Position numbers and translations under genes: made by a program. A DNA stretch of 35,218 nt from an uncultured Collinsella sp. (GTDB lineage Bacteria; Actinomycetota; Coriobacteriia; Coriobacteriales; Coriobacteriaceae), in NCBI GenBank assembly GCA_902464965.1, contig CABQLI010000013.1, positions 1-35,218 of the forward strand. The letters are read 5' to 3'. The notes under the pieces are model-generated. The model saw only the letters and a program-made list of their open reading frames with translations, had not been told where the DNA came from and ran no database searches. Below, piece after piece: positions 1-7,140 of this stretch (its first letter is position 1; each line of letters starts with the position of its first letter).

Positions 1-167
1 TCGACACCGCCGAGTTCGCGATCCCCGGCCTTGACGACGAGTTCCGCGTCATCGTGTCTCCGTGGATCCTCTCCTCGCTGATTACCGATCGCCTTGCCGC
101 TTACTACGAGACGGTCACCAAGCACAACCTCAACTACCGTCGTTACTATCACCAGTTCGACTACTAA
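1..167 (+). CDS. SIS-domain sugar-phosphate protein, C-terminal end only
   Basis: Only the last 54 codons are visible; the gene starts upstream of the window. The tail ends in RRYYHQFDY. SIS-domain deglycases of the FrlB/GfrF type, which split fructoselysine 6-phosphate or glucoselysine 6-phosphate, end in a comparable RRYM..V.Y motif as I recall it. The neighbours support a sugar-phosphate role: a mannose-class PTS follows, and then an FrlC-like epimerase. The family call is an inference from a short tail plus context. An AgaS-type isomerase or another SIS protein is possible. Confidence 0.55.
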   Translation, partial: DTAEFAIPGLDDEFRVIVSPWILSSLITDRLAAYYETVTKHNLNYRRYYHQFDY

Positions 168-202
168 TCGGTGACAAATAAGCTACTGATCAAGAAGCAC
201 CC

Positions 203-231
203 TGCCCGGGCGCATGCGTCCGGGCATTTTT
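203..231 (+). terminator. Hairpin with T-run between the SIS gene and the PTS genes
   Basis: The arms TGCCCGG and CCGGGCA (203-226) enclose a GC-rich inner loop, and five T follow at 227-231. This is a good intrinsic-terminator shape. Because the downstream PTS genes look functionally linked, it may act as a partial terminator or an mRNA processing/stability hairpin inside one operon. Confidence 0.65.
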
Positions 232-261
232 ATGCCGAAATTCGCAAGAAAGGGGAATCGA

Positions 262-678
262 ATGAGGCAGTTTATCGTTGCATCCCATGCTCATTTTGCG
301 TCTGGAATCGTCGAGAGCATTGGGCTGCTCTCCGGCGAGCGCGAAAACGTCCATGCGCTCTCTATGTATGTCGACGGAAACGAGGACCTGACCAAGGAGG
401 CCGCAGCGGTTCTCGATGGGTTTGCTGCGGACAACGAGGTTGTCGTGTGCACCGACCTGTTCGGCGGCAGCGTCAACAACGAGTTCACCAAGATCGTCCA
501 GACGCGTCCCAACACGCACCTGGTGACCAATATGAACCTGCCGCTCCTTATTCAGCTGCTGTTCGTGCCCGAATCCACCCCGATCGATGAGGCCATTCGC
601 CAGATCGTCGAGGCGGACGACACCAAGGTCAAGTACGTCAACGACCTGCTGGGGCAGGCCGAACTCGATGAGTTTTAA
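262..678 (+). CDS. PTS mannose/fructose/sorbose family EIIA subunit
   Basis: A 138-residue cytoplasmic phosphotransfer protein that accepts phosphate from HPr and passes it to EIIB. The N-terminus MRQFIVASHAHFASGI fits the family motif around the active histidine, and His9 aligns with His10 of E. coli EIIA-Man. The EIIA-specific stretch VVVCTDLFGGSVNNE is also present. The ATG at 262 was chosen because AAGGGGAA sits just upstream and the protein then begins at the conserved first strand. A longer in-frame extension upstream overlaps the terminator hairpin and is not credible. EIIB follows after 17 bp. The substrate is inferred from context to be an Amadori product or amino sugar. Confidence 0.92.
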   Translation: MRQFIVASHAHFASGIVESIGLLSGERENVHALSMYVDGNEDLTKEAAAVLDGFAADNEVVVCTDLFGGSVNNEFTKIVQTRPNTHLVTNMNLPLLIQLLFVPESTPIDEAIRQIVEADDTKVKYVNDLLGQAELDEF

Positions 679-695
679 TCGCTAGGGAGCACATC

Positions 696-1166
696 ATGAT
701 TCAGATGATTCGTGTAGATTATCGACTGCTTCACGGCCAGGTTGCCGTTAGCTGGACCTCGGCTCTGGGTGCCGACTGCATCCTGCTGGTGAGCGACACG
801 GTCCTCAATGACAAGCTTCGTCTGCAGGCCCTGTCCCTTGCAAAGCCCGAAGGATGCAAGGTCGTCGTCAAAAACACCGAGGATGCCGTCAAGGCGCTCC
901 AGAGCGGTGTGACCGATAAGTACAAGCTCTTCGTGGTTTGCGAGACGATCCAGCAGGCCGGTGCCGTCGCCAAGGCGATGGGCGTCAAGAAGATTAACCT
1001 CGGCAATGTTGCCTTTAGCGAGGACGCCCGCCAGGTCTCGACGAGCGTGTTCCTTACGCCCGAGAACGAGGCCTACGTGAAGGAGCTGCTCGGCGAGGGC
1101 TATGAGCTGTTCATTCAGATGATTCCGGCAGATGCGAAGACTGACGCCGCGAAGGCCATCGGTTAG
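696..1166 (+). CDS. PTS mannose/fructose/sorbose family EIIB subunit
   Basis: A 156-residue EIIB that takes phosphate from EIIA and phosphorylates the sugar as it enters through EIIC/EIID. The signature RVDYRLLHGQV contains the phosphorylated histidine, His13. The usual R-D-D-R reads R-V-D-Y-R here, so the position before the conserved Arg is Tyr. Length is normal for a stand-alone EIIB of this class. The start at 696 follows AGGGAG at good spacing. The EIIC gene begins 8 bp after the stop, so the genes are co-transcribed and probably translationally coupled. Confidence 0.93.
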   Translation: MIQMIRVDYRLLHGQVAVSWTSALGADCILLVSDTVLNDKLRLQALSLAKPEGCKVVVKNTEDAVKALQSGVTDKYKLFVVCETIQQAGAVAKAMGVKKINLGNVAFSEDARQVSTSVFLTPENEAYVKELLGEGYELFIQMIPADAKTDAAKAIG

Positions 1167-1174
1167 GGGACATC

Positions 1175-1966
1175 ATGGTTATCAAGACAATCCTGATTTT
1201 CCTGATCGCCCTTTTGGGCTATTCCGAATGGCTGACCGGTACGAGTTACCTTCAACGCCCCATTGTGCTCGGACCGTTGGTCGGCCTTGTCATGGGCGAC
1301 ATGGTGACCGGCACGATCATGGGCGCCACGATGGAGCTTGCCATGGTCGGCGCCATCTCGGTCGGTGCGTATAACCCGCCCGATACGATTTCCGGAACCA
1401 TTCTGGGTGTGTCGCTTGCCATGCAGGCCGGCGCGGACGCTTCGGCGGCCCTGACCCTGGGCATTCCCATCGCAACGATCGTCCTGGCGCTCGATACGGC
1501 CCTGGGCCAGCCGGTGATGCTACTGCTGGTGCACCGTATCGACAAAAACGTCGAGGACGGAGACACCAAGGCCATCACGCGCAACATGCTCATCGCCGGT
1601 TACGCGCAGAGCTGGTGCGGCCTGCTGATTATTCCCCTGGCATTCTTCTTTGGCGCCGATGCTGTTGCCAGCCTGCTCAACATCATCCCCGATTTCGTTC
1701 AGACCGGCATGGATGTCGCCGCCGCCTTCTTGCCCGCACTCGGCTTTGCGATGCTGGCGCAGATGATTATGAACAAAACGGTGGCGCCGTTCTTCTTCGC
1801 TGGCTTCTTCCTCGTCGCCTACTTTGGCATTAGCACGACAGGCGTGGCGATCTTTGCCGCGATCATCGTCGTCGCGATGACGGTTTTGGGTGACAAGAAA
1901 AAGGCGGAGCAGCCCGCAGCGGCAACCGAGGATCCTGCGATTGGGAGTGGGTTCGATGAGTTTTAA
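1175..1966 (+). CDS. PTS mannose/fructose/sorbose family EIIC subunit
   Basis: A 263-residue integral membrane protein that forms the sugar channel together with EIID. It is strongly hydrophobic with several membrane segments. It carries the typical EIIC stretch from GPLVGLVMGDMVTG through AISVGAYNPPD (roughly residues 32-70). The C-terminus is a short charged cytoplasmic tail. The start at 1175 follows TAGGGGACATC. The 3' end overlaps the EIID start by 11 bp (ATG at 1956), which is typical of translational coupling. Confidence 0.92.
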   Translation: MVIKTILIFLIALLGYSEWLTGTSYLQRPIVLGPLVGLVMGDMVTGTIMGATMELAMVGAISVGAYNPPDTISGTILGVSLAMQAGADASAALTLGIPIATIVLALDTALGQPVMLLLVHRIDKNVEDGDTKAITRNMLIAGYAQSWCGLLIIPLAFFFGADAVASLLNIIPDFVQTGMDVAAAFLPALGFAMLAQMIMNKTVAPFFFAGFFLVAYFGISTTGVAIFAAIIVVAMTVLGDKKKAEQPAAATEDPAIGSGFDEF

Positions 1967-2792
1967 GTTTGAGTCTTCTTACGACGGGCTGATTTCCCGC
2001 GCAGACCTTAAGAAACTGTTCTGGCGCTCGATTCCCTATGAGCATTCCTGGAACTACGAGCGTATGGGCCATATCGGCTTTATGTGGGCCCTTATGCCGA
2101 TCCTGCGCAAGCTGTATCCGCAGGATGCGGATTTTAAGGCCGCCCTTAAGCGCCATATGGAGCTCTATAACGTCACGCCGTACATCTCGACGCTTCCCAT
2201 GTCCATCGCCGCTGCAATGGAGGAGGTCAACGCTACTGACGATAGCTTTGACACGAGCGCGATCTCTAATGTCAAGCTTGCTTTGATGGGGCCGCTGTCC
2301 GGCGTGGGCGATGCCTTCTACTGGGGCACGCTGCGAATTTTGGCAACGGGTGTCGGCACGTCGCTGGCGCTGCAGGGCTCTATTCTTGGCCCGATTTTGT
2401 TCTTGCTCGTGTTCAACGTTCCTCACTACATCATCCGTTACCTGCTGACGTTTGTGGGATATCGCTTTGGCTCGGACATGATCAGCAAGGTCCAGGAATC
2501 GGGCATTATGGACACGATCGTCAAGATGGCCTCTATCATGGGCGCCATGGTGATCGGTGCTATGACCATGGAGATGGTCACCGTGGACATTCCGCTCATG
2601 GTCGGCGCGGGCGATGGTGCTCAGACGTTGGCCGAGCTGCTCAACGGAATCTTCCCGGGCTTTGTCACGATGGGGCTGTTTGGAATCGTCTATCTCATGC
2701 TCAAGAAGAAGATGAATCCGCTGCTTATCATGCTCGTGATCCTGCTCGTGAGTATCGCCGGCGCGTTCTTTGGAGTGCTTGGTGTCCAGTAG
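1956..2792 (+). CDS. PTS mannose/fructose/sorbose family EIID subunit
   Basis: A 278-residue partner of EIIC. The N-terminal cytoplasmic part contains SWNYERMGHIGFMWALMPI, a hallmark of EIID. It is followed by LMGPLSGVGDAFYWGTLRIL and C-terminal membrane helices ending near residue 278. The ATG at 1956 lies inside the end of EIIC; starting here gives the usual N-terminus (MSFKFESSYDG). An upstream in-frame start would add 22 unrelated residues encoded within EIIC. This completes an A-B-C-D set on separate genes, the arrangement also found in the gfr glucoselysine system. Confidence 0.93.
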   Translation: MSFKFESSYDGLISRADLKKLFWRSIPYEHSWNYERMGHIGFMWALMPILRKLYPQDADFKAALKRHMELYNVTPYISTLPMSIAAAMEEVNATDDSFDTSAISNVKLALMGPLSGVGDAFYWGTLRILATGVGTSLALQGSILGPILFLLVFNVPHYIIRYLLTFVGYRFGSDMISKVQESGIMDTIVKMASIMGAMVIGAMTMEMVTVDIPLMVGAGDGAQTLAELLNGIFPGFVTMGLFGIVYLMLKKKMNPLLIMLVILLVSIAGAFFGVLGVQ

Positions 2793-2824
2793 AGTATCCG
2801 TCATAATGAGAACAATGTAAGAGG

Positions 2825-2858
2825 GGGCGTCGCGCACACTGTGCTGCGGCGCCCTTTT
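2825..2858 (+). terminator. Intrinsic terminator or attenuating hairpin after EIID
   Basis: A GC-rich stem at 2825-2854 (arms GGGCGTCGC-GCAC and GTGC-GCGGCGCCC, one bulge and one G-T pair) is followed by four T. The T-run is short, so readthrough into the epimerase gene, whose ATG is 18 bp further on, is plausible. Confidence 0.6.
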
Positions 2859-2875
2859 GCCGAAAGGTGGACAAG

Positions 2876-3712
2876 ATGGAGTATCCGCAGCTTGCCGTCA
2901 TGAATATCAGCCATCGTTATTTTGACCTTGAGGAATTCTTTTCTTCGGCAGCGGCTTCGGGCTACACGTGTTGCGAGCTTTGGACCGGGGCGATGCATCT
3001 GTATGTCGATTGCCATGGATACGATTCGCTCGAGCAGGTGCGAAAGCTGTCGCAGCGGTATGGGGTTCGGATTGTGGGGCTTTGTCCCGAACAGAACAAC
3101 CCCAAGCCGTGGAATATCGCGGCGCGCGGGAATGAGGCGCGTGCCCGCACGCTCGCGTACTTTAAGAACGTTGTGGATATCGCGGCGGAACTTGGAGCCG
3201 AGCAGGTCATGGTCTCGAGCGGCTGGGCATTTTTGAACGAGCCAATCGAGGACGCGTGGGGTCGCAGCGCCTCGATGCTGCGTGCGATTGCCGAGCATGC
3301 GGGAGAGTGCGGCGTTCGACTGGTGCTCGAGGCCCTACAGCCGGTTGAGTCGATGATCGTGAACTCGGCGGCCGATACGAAGCGCATGATCGAGGCAGTT
3401 GATCATCCGGCACTTAAGGCGTGTCTGGATTTGGGCGCTATGGCGGTGGCGGGGGATACCATCGACGATTATTTCGATCTGCTTGGCGAAGATGTCGCCC
3501 ATGTGCATTTTGTCGATGTTGCGGCAAACGGCACGACGCATCTTGCCTGGGGTGACGGCGACCGCGATATGCGCGCCGACCTGGATAGGCTGGTGGCGCG
3601 CGGCTATCGCGGAGTTGTTTCGGCCGAGACCTATGACGGGCGCTATTTTGCCGACCCCGCAGCTGCCGATGCGCAGGTAATGGCAGAGTATCGTCGTGCG
3701 ATTGGCGCCTAG
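2876..3712 (+). CDS. FrlC-like sugar-phosphate isomerase/epimerase (TIM barrel)
   Basis: A 278-residue AP-endonuclease-2-type TIM barrel. It matches what I recall of E. coli FrlC (fructoselysine 3-epimerase, about 276 residues) along its length: ELWTGAMH near the start, then IVGLCPEQNNPKPWN, LVLEALQPVES (metal-ligand Glu), LDLGAMAV, HVHFVDVAANGTTH and VSAETYDGRY. FrlC interconverts psicoselysine and fructoselysine, feeding the Frl pathway. Next to a mannose-class PTS and a SIS protein, this suggests use of glycated amines, but substrate specificity cannot be read from sequence. Hydroxypyruvate- or tagatose-epimerase-like activities are alternatives. The ATG at 2876 is preferred over GTG 2867 because GAAAGG then lies about 8 bp upstream, whereas for the GTG it would overlap the start. 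Confidence 0.8.
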   Translation: MEYPQLAVMNISHRYFDLEEFFSSAAASGYTCCELWTGAMHLYVDCHGYDSLEQVRKLSQRYGVRIVGLCPEQNNPKPWNIAARGNEARARTLAYFKNVVDIAAELGAEQVMVSSGWAFLNEPIEDAWGRSASMLRAIAEHAGECGVRLVLEALQPVESMIVNSAADTKRMIEAVDHPALKACLDLGAMAVAGDTIDDYFDLLGEDVAHVHFVDVAANGTTHLAWGDGDRDMRADLDRLVARGYRGVVSAETYDGRYFADPAAADAQVMAEYRRAIGA

Positions 3713-3800
3713 ATGGGGTTGGGTTGCGGCAACCTGCCCTATGTTTCCAAATGAATACGGTGTGAGCGGCTGCGACGGATTTTCCCCGCAAGCACTCTAG

Positions 3801-3806
3801 TATGCT
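3801..3806 (+). promoter_or_regulatory. Possible -10 box for the his operon
   Basis: TATGCT followed by AAAGTA lies in the gap before hisZG. I see no convincing -35 box about 17 bp upstream. If it is used, transcription would start near 3813, so the mRNA would begin almost directly with the 3815-3846 hairpin. Confidence 0.4.
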
Positions 3807-3814
3807 AAAGTACC

Positions 3815-3846
3815 CAGAAGACCGGCGGAGCTATGCCGGTCTTCTG
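3815..3846 (+). promoter_or_regulatory. 12-bp perfect hairpin in the his operon leader
   Basis: The arms CAGAAGACCGGC and GCCGGTCTTCTG are perfectly complementary around an 8-nt loop. Only TTCT follows, so it is a poor terminator by itself. It ends 35 bp before the hisZG start. It could be a 5' stabilising hairpin, an attenuator element, or the terminator of the epimerase gene. I see no His-rich leader peptide and no T-box sequence. Confidence 0.6.
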
Positions 3847-3881
3847 TTCTATATGAAACACAGCATGAGGAGGCTCACCAG

Positions 3882-5597
3882 ATGACGGCCACACCGTGGG
3901 GATTCCGGGACATATTGCCCGAGGAGGCTCAGGCGCGCGAGGAGATTGCGCTGACGGTGAAGGGCTGCTTTAGGGAGTATCATTACCTTCCGGTCGAGAC
4001 GCCGCTGCTCGAGGACAAGGGCTCGCTCGAGGAGGGCGGCCGCATTGCGGACACGCCGTTTAAGCTCTTTGATGACGACGGTCGCCTGCTGGTGGTCCGT
4101 CCCGACAACACGCTGCCGATCGTTCGCCTGGTTTCGACTCGCATGCGCGCGGCCGATCTGCCGCTGCGCCTGCGCTACGAGGCGCCGGTGGTCCGCGAGT
4201 GTCAGCGCAATGCCGGCGGCTCGCGTCAGTTTACGCAACTGGGTTTTGAGCTCATCGGCGCGGGCGACACCGCGGGCGATGTCGAGATTGTCTCACTGGT
4301 CGCCGAGGCCGTGCGCAAGCTGGCACTTCCCGGTGCGCGCATTATCGCGGGCAGCGTGCGTCCGTTTAAGGAACTGCTCGCGGCCTGTGAGGATCGCGAG
4401 CTGGCTGCCGAGGCATTGCGTTGTGTGCACGCCAACGACTTTGTGGGCCTCGATGCCCGCGTGGCGGCAAGTGCCGAGCCCGAGGTCGTCAAGGCCGCCA
4501 TTAGCGAGCTGCCGCGCCTGCACGGTGGTGCCAAGGTGCTCGACCGCGTCGACGCGCTGCTGGCGGCGGCGGGCATTGTCGCGCCGCTCACGCGCGAGCT
4601 GCGCGCCCTGGTCGAGGGTCTGGCTCCCGAGGACGCCCAGGTGCTGTCCTTCGACTTCTCCATCATGAACTCGTTTGATTACTACACGGGCCTGGTCTTT
4701 AAGGCCTATGCCGGTGGCCTGCCCGATCCGGTGGGTTCGGGCGGACGCTACGACTCCATCTTTACCGGTGCATTTGGCGACGGCATCGAGGTGCCGGCGG
4801 CGGGCTTTGCCTTTTCGCTTGAGCGCCTGGAGGCCGCGCGCACCTCGGCCGAGGACGCTGCTTCCGATGGTGACCATGCCGTGGGCCGCGGCACCGAGGG
4901 TCCGCTGCGCATCGCCGTGCCCAAGGGCTCGCTCAAGGCCGACACGCTCGACGTGCTCGAGGCCGCGGGCTTGGATGTCTCGGAGCTGCGCGATCCCGGC
5001 CGTCACCTGGTCGTGCGCGGCCGCGACACGCGTGCCGGCGAGGGCACGGTCGGCGATATCGAGTTTGTCATCGTACGTCCCAGCGACGCGCCCGCCTTTG
5101 TGGGCTGCGGCGGTGCCGACTGCGGCATCTGCGGTTGGGACTCGCTTATCGAGGCAGACCTCAACCTGCTGCAGCTGGTCGACCTGGGCTACGGCCTGTG
5201 CACGTTTATCGAGGCGGAGCCTGCGTGGCGCGCCGGCCAGGCCGAGCGCAACTATGCCCGCCGCGGGTCGCTTCGCGTGGCCACCAAGTATCCGCGCATC
5301 GCGAGCGCCTGGTATGCCGAGCGCGGCGTGAACGCCGATATCGTCTCGCTGCACGGTAACATTGAGCTGGGCCCCATCGTCGGCATGACCGATCGCATCG
5401 TGGATATTACCGCCACGGGCGCCACACTGCGCGATAACGACCTCGTTATTACTGGTCGCATTATGGACTGCACGGCCCGCTTCTTTGTCAATCCGGGTGC
5501 CGCACGTCTGGATCCGCGCGTGCGCAATCTGGCAGATCGCTTGGCGGCAGCCGTGAAGGACAAGCATTTTGAGCCCGTTGCGGGCTCGGCACAATAG
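3882..5597 (+). CDS. hisZG: HisZ-HisG fusion: ATP phosphoribosyltransferase with its regulatory subunit
   Basis: A 571-residue fusion catalysing the first step of histidine synthesis (ATP + PRPP to phosphoribosyl-ATP). Residues 1 to about 319 are HisZ, a histidyl-tRNA-synthetase-like regulatory subunit: GFRDILPEEAQAREE, VVRPDNTLPIVRL, a motif-3-like GFAFSLERL. After a linker of about 20 residues, roughly 341-565 form short-type HisG: LRIAVPKGSLKADTL, GADCGICGWDSLIEA, RVATKYPRIASAWY, then TGATLRDNDL. Short HisG normally needs a separate HisZ to be active and feedback-inhibited; here both are one chain with no stop or frameshift between them. The start at 3882 follows a strong GAGGAGG. It is first in the operon, so it probably sets flux for the whole pathway. 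Confidence 0.93.
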   Translation: MTATPWGFRDILPEEAQAREEIALTVKGCFREYHYLPVETPLLEDKGSLEEGGRIADTPFKLFDDDGRLLVVRPDNTLPIVRLVSTRMRAADLPLRLRYEAPVVRECQRNAGGSRQFTQLGFELIGAGDTAGDVEIVSLVAEAVRKLALPGARIIAGSVRPFKELLAACEDRELAAEALRCVHANDFVGLDARVAASAEPEVVKAAISELPRLHGGAKVLDRVDALLAAAGIVAPLTRELRALVEGLAPEDAQVLSFDFSIMNSFDYYTGLVFKAYAGGLPDPVGSGGRYDSIFTGAFGDGIEVPAAGFAFSLERLEAARTSAEDAASDGDHAVGRGTEGPLRIAVPKGSLKADTLDVLEAAGLDVSELRDPGRHLVVRGRDTRAGEGTVGDIEFVIVRPSDAPAFVGCGGADCGICGWDSLIEADLNLLQLVDLGYGLCTFIEAEPAWRAGQAERNYARRGSLRVATKYPRIASAWYAERGVNADIVSLHGNIELGPIVGMTDRIVDITATGATLRDNDLVITGRIMDCTARFFVNPGAARLDPRVRNLADRLAAAVKDKHFEPVAGSAQ

Positions 5598-5702
5598 CGC
5601 GAGCCCGCGCGGGCGCCCCAACGTCCGGGCTGCGGGCCGACTGGCGCCGCCGCCCGGTCTCTCGTTTTTCGAACAAAACCTCGACCGATAGGGGATACCG
5701 AT

Positions 5703-7139
5703 ATGAAGACCATCAAGCTTGCTCCCGGCGAGCGCCTCGTTACCAACCAGCTCAACCGTAAGGGCGTGCTGCCGCAAAACATCGTCGACGCCGCCCGCGA
5801 TATCGTGGCCAATGTGCGTGCCAACGGCGATGCTGCAGTGCGCGACTATTGCCAGCGCTTTGACGGCGTTGAGCTGCAGAGCTTCCGTCTGCCGCAAGAG
5901 CAGATCGATGCCGCGCTCGAAGGCCTCGATCCGGCCTTTGTCGCCGCGCTCGAGAAGGCTGCGCGCCAGATTCGTGAGTTCCACCAGCGCGAGGTCGAGC
6001 AGAGCTGGTTTACCACGCGCCCGGACGGCACGATGCTCGGCGTTAAGGTGACTCCGCTTGCCGCGGCTGGCATCTATGTGCCGGGCGGTCGTGCGCAGTA
6101 CCCTTCCACCGTGCTTATGAACGCCATTCCCGCCAAGGTCGCCGGCGTTGAACGCGTGGTCATGGTGACCCCGCCGCAAAAGGACGGCCTGATCAGCCCC
6201 TACACGCTCGCTGCGGCAAAGCTCGGCGGCGTGGACGAGATTTATATGGTGGGCGGCGCCCAGGCCGTGGCCGCACTGGCGTACGGTACCGAGACCATTC
6301 CGCGCGTCGACAAAATCACCGGCCCGGGCAACGCCTTTGTCGCCGCTGCCAAACAGATTGTCTCGGGTGACGTGGGTATCGACATGGTCGCCGGTCCCTC
6401 TGAGGTCTGCGTGCTGGCCGACGCCACGGCCAAGCCCATGGTGGTCGCGGCCGACCTGATGGCCCAGGCCGAGCACGATCCACTGGCAGCCTGCTATCTG
6501 GTGACCTGCGACGAGCAGTTTGCGCGTGAGGTCGAGGCGGGTATCGATATTCTGGTAGCGCAGTCGCCACGCGCCGAGATCACGCGCGCTTCGCTCGACA
6601 ATGAGGGCACCATCGTGGTGGCCGCCGACATGGCTGCCGCCGTCGAGGCGGTGAACACCGTGGCGCCCGAGCACCTGGAACTGCACTGCAAGGATGCGAT
6701 GGGCCTGCTTGGCGGTATTCGCAACGCCGGCGCCATCTTTGTGGGCGCTTGGAGCTCCGAGCCGCTCGGCGATTACGTTGCCGGCCCCAATCACACGCTG
6801 CCGACCGGCGGCACGGCCATGTTCTCCAACCCGCTTTCGGTGGAGGAGTTCGTCAAGCGCTCGAGTGTCATTTGCTATACGCCCGAGGGCCTGCTCTCCG
6901 ATGCTCCCGCCACACAGCGTCTAGCCGAGGCCGAAGGCCTGTGGGCGCACGCGCTTTCGGCCGCACTGCGTCGCCGCGTGCTGGAGCAGGGCGAGGATGC
7001 CGTGAGCGCCGAGTCTCTGGCCGCGGCCGACCTGACCAAGGTTGCCTGGCCGGGCGACGCCGTGGCGACGGTTGCCGAGGGCGTGGACCTGGCAGCTGCA
7101 GGCGCGGATGGCACTGGCGCGACCGGCGGGGAGGCCTAA
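5703..7139 (+). CDS. hisD: Histidinol dehydrogenase
   Basis: A 478-residue enzyme for the last two oxidations, histidinol to histidine, using NAD and zinc. Visible motifs are AGIYVPGGRAQYPSTV, DKITGPGNAFV, AGPSEV, AQAEHDPLAAC (zinc-ligand Gln/His region), VAPEHLEL (catalytic Glu/His) and GDYVAGPNHTLPTGG (further ligands). It is about 45 residues longer than a typical HisD because of an alanine-rich tail after VLEQGEDAVSAESLA. The start at 5703 has GATAGGGGATACC upstream. The 105-bp gap before it is very GC-rich and includes the perfect palindrome GCCCGCGCGGGC, but it has no clear terminator T-run. hisC starts 1 bp after the stop. Confidence 0.96.
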   Translation: MKTIKLAPGERLVTNQLNRKGVLPQNIVDAARDIVANVRANGDAAVRDYCQRFDGVELQSFRLPQEQIDAALEGLDPAFVAALEKAARQIREFHQREVEQSWFTTRPDGTMLGVKVTPLAAAGIYVPGGRAQYPSTVLMNAIPAKVAGVERVVMVTPPQKDGLISPYTLAAAKLGGVDEIYMVGGAQAVAALAYGTETIPRVDKITGPGNAFVAAAKQIVSGDVGIDMVAGPSEVCVLADATAKPMVVAADLMAQAEHDPLAACYLVTCDEQFAREVEAGIDILVAQSPRAEITRASLDNEGTIVVAADMAAAVEAVNTVAPEHLELHCKDAMGLLGGIRNAGAIFVGAWSSEPLGDYVAGPNHTLPTGGTAMFSNPLSVEEFVKRSSVICYTPEGLLSDAPATQRLAEAEGLWAHALSAALRRRVLEQGEDAVSAESLAAADLTKVAWPGDAVATVAEGVDLAAAGADGTGATGGEA

Positions 7140-7140
7140 T

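Noticed and set aside
3713..3881. T-box riboswitch or His leader peptide before the his operon
   Set aside because: No T-box sequence (TGGnACCGCG type), no specifier loop and no run of His codons; only a single hairpin is present.
5598..5702. Terminator between hisZG and hisD
   Set aside because: GC-rich palindromes exist (GCCCGCGCGGGC) but none is followed by a suitable T-run at the right distance, and the genes belong to one pathway.
4293..6794. Long open frame opposite hisZG and hisD
   Set aside because: A shadow of GC-rich codon use in the his genes; composition is His/Arg/Gly-rich with no family signal.
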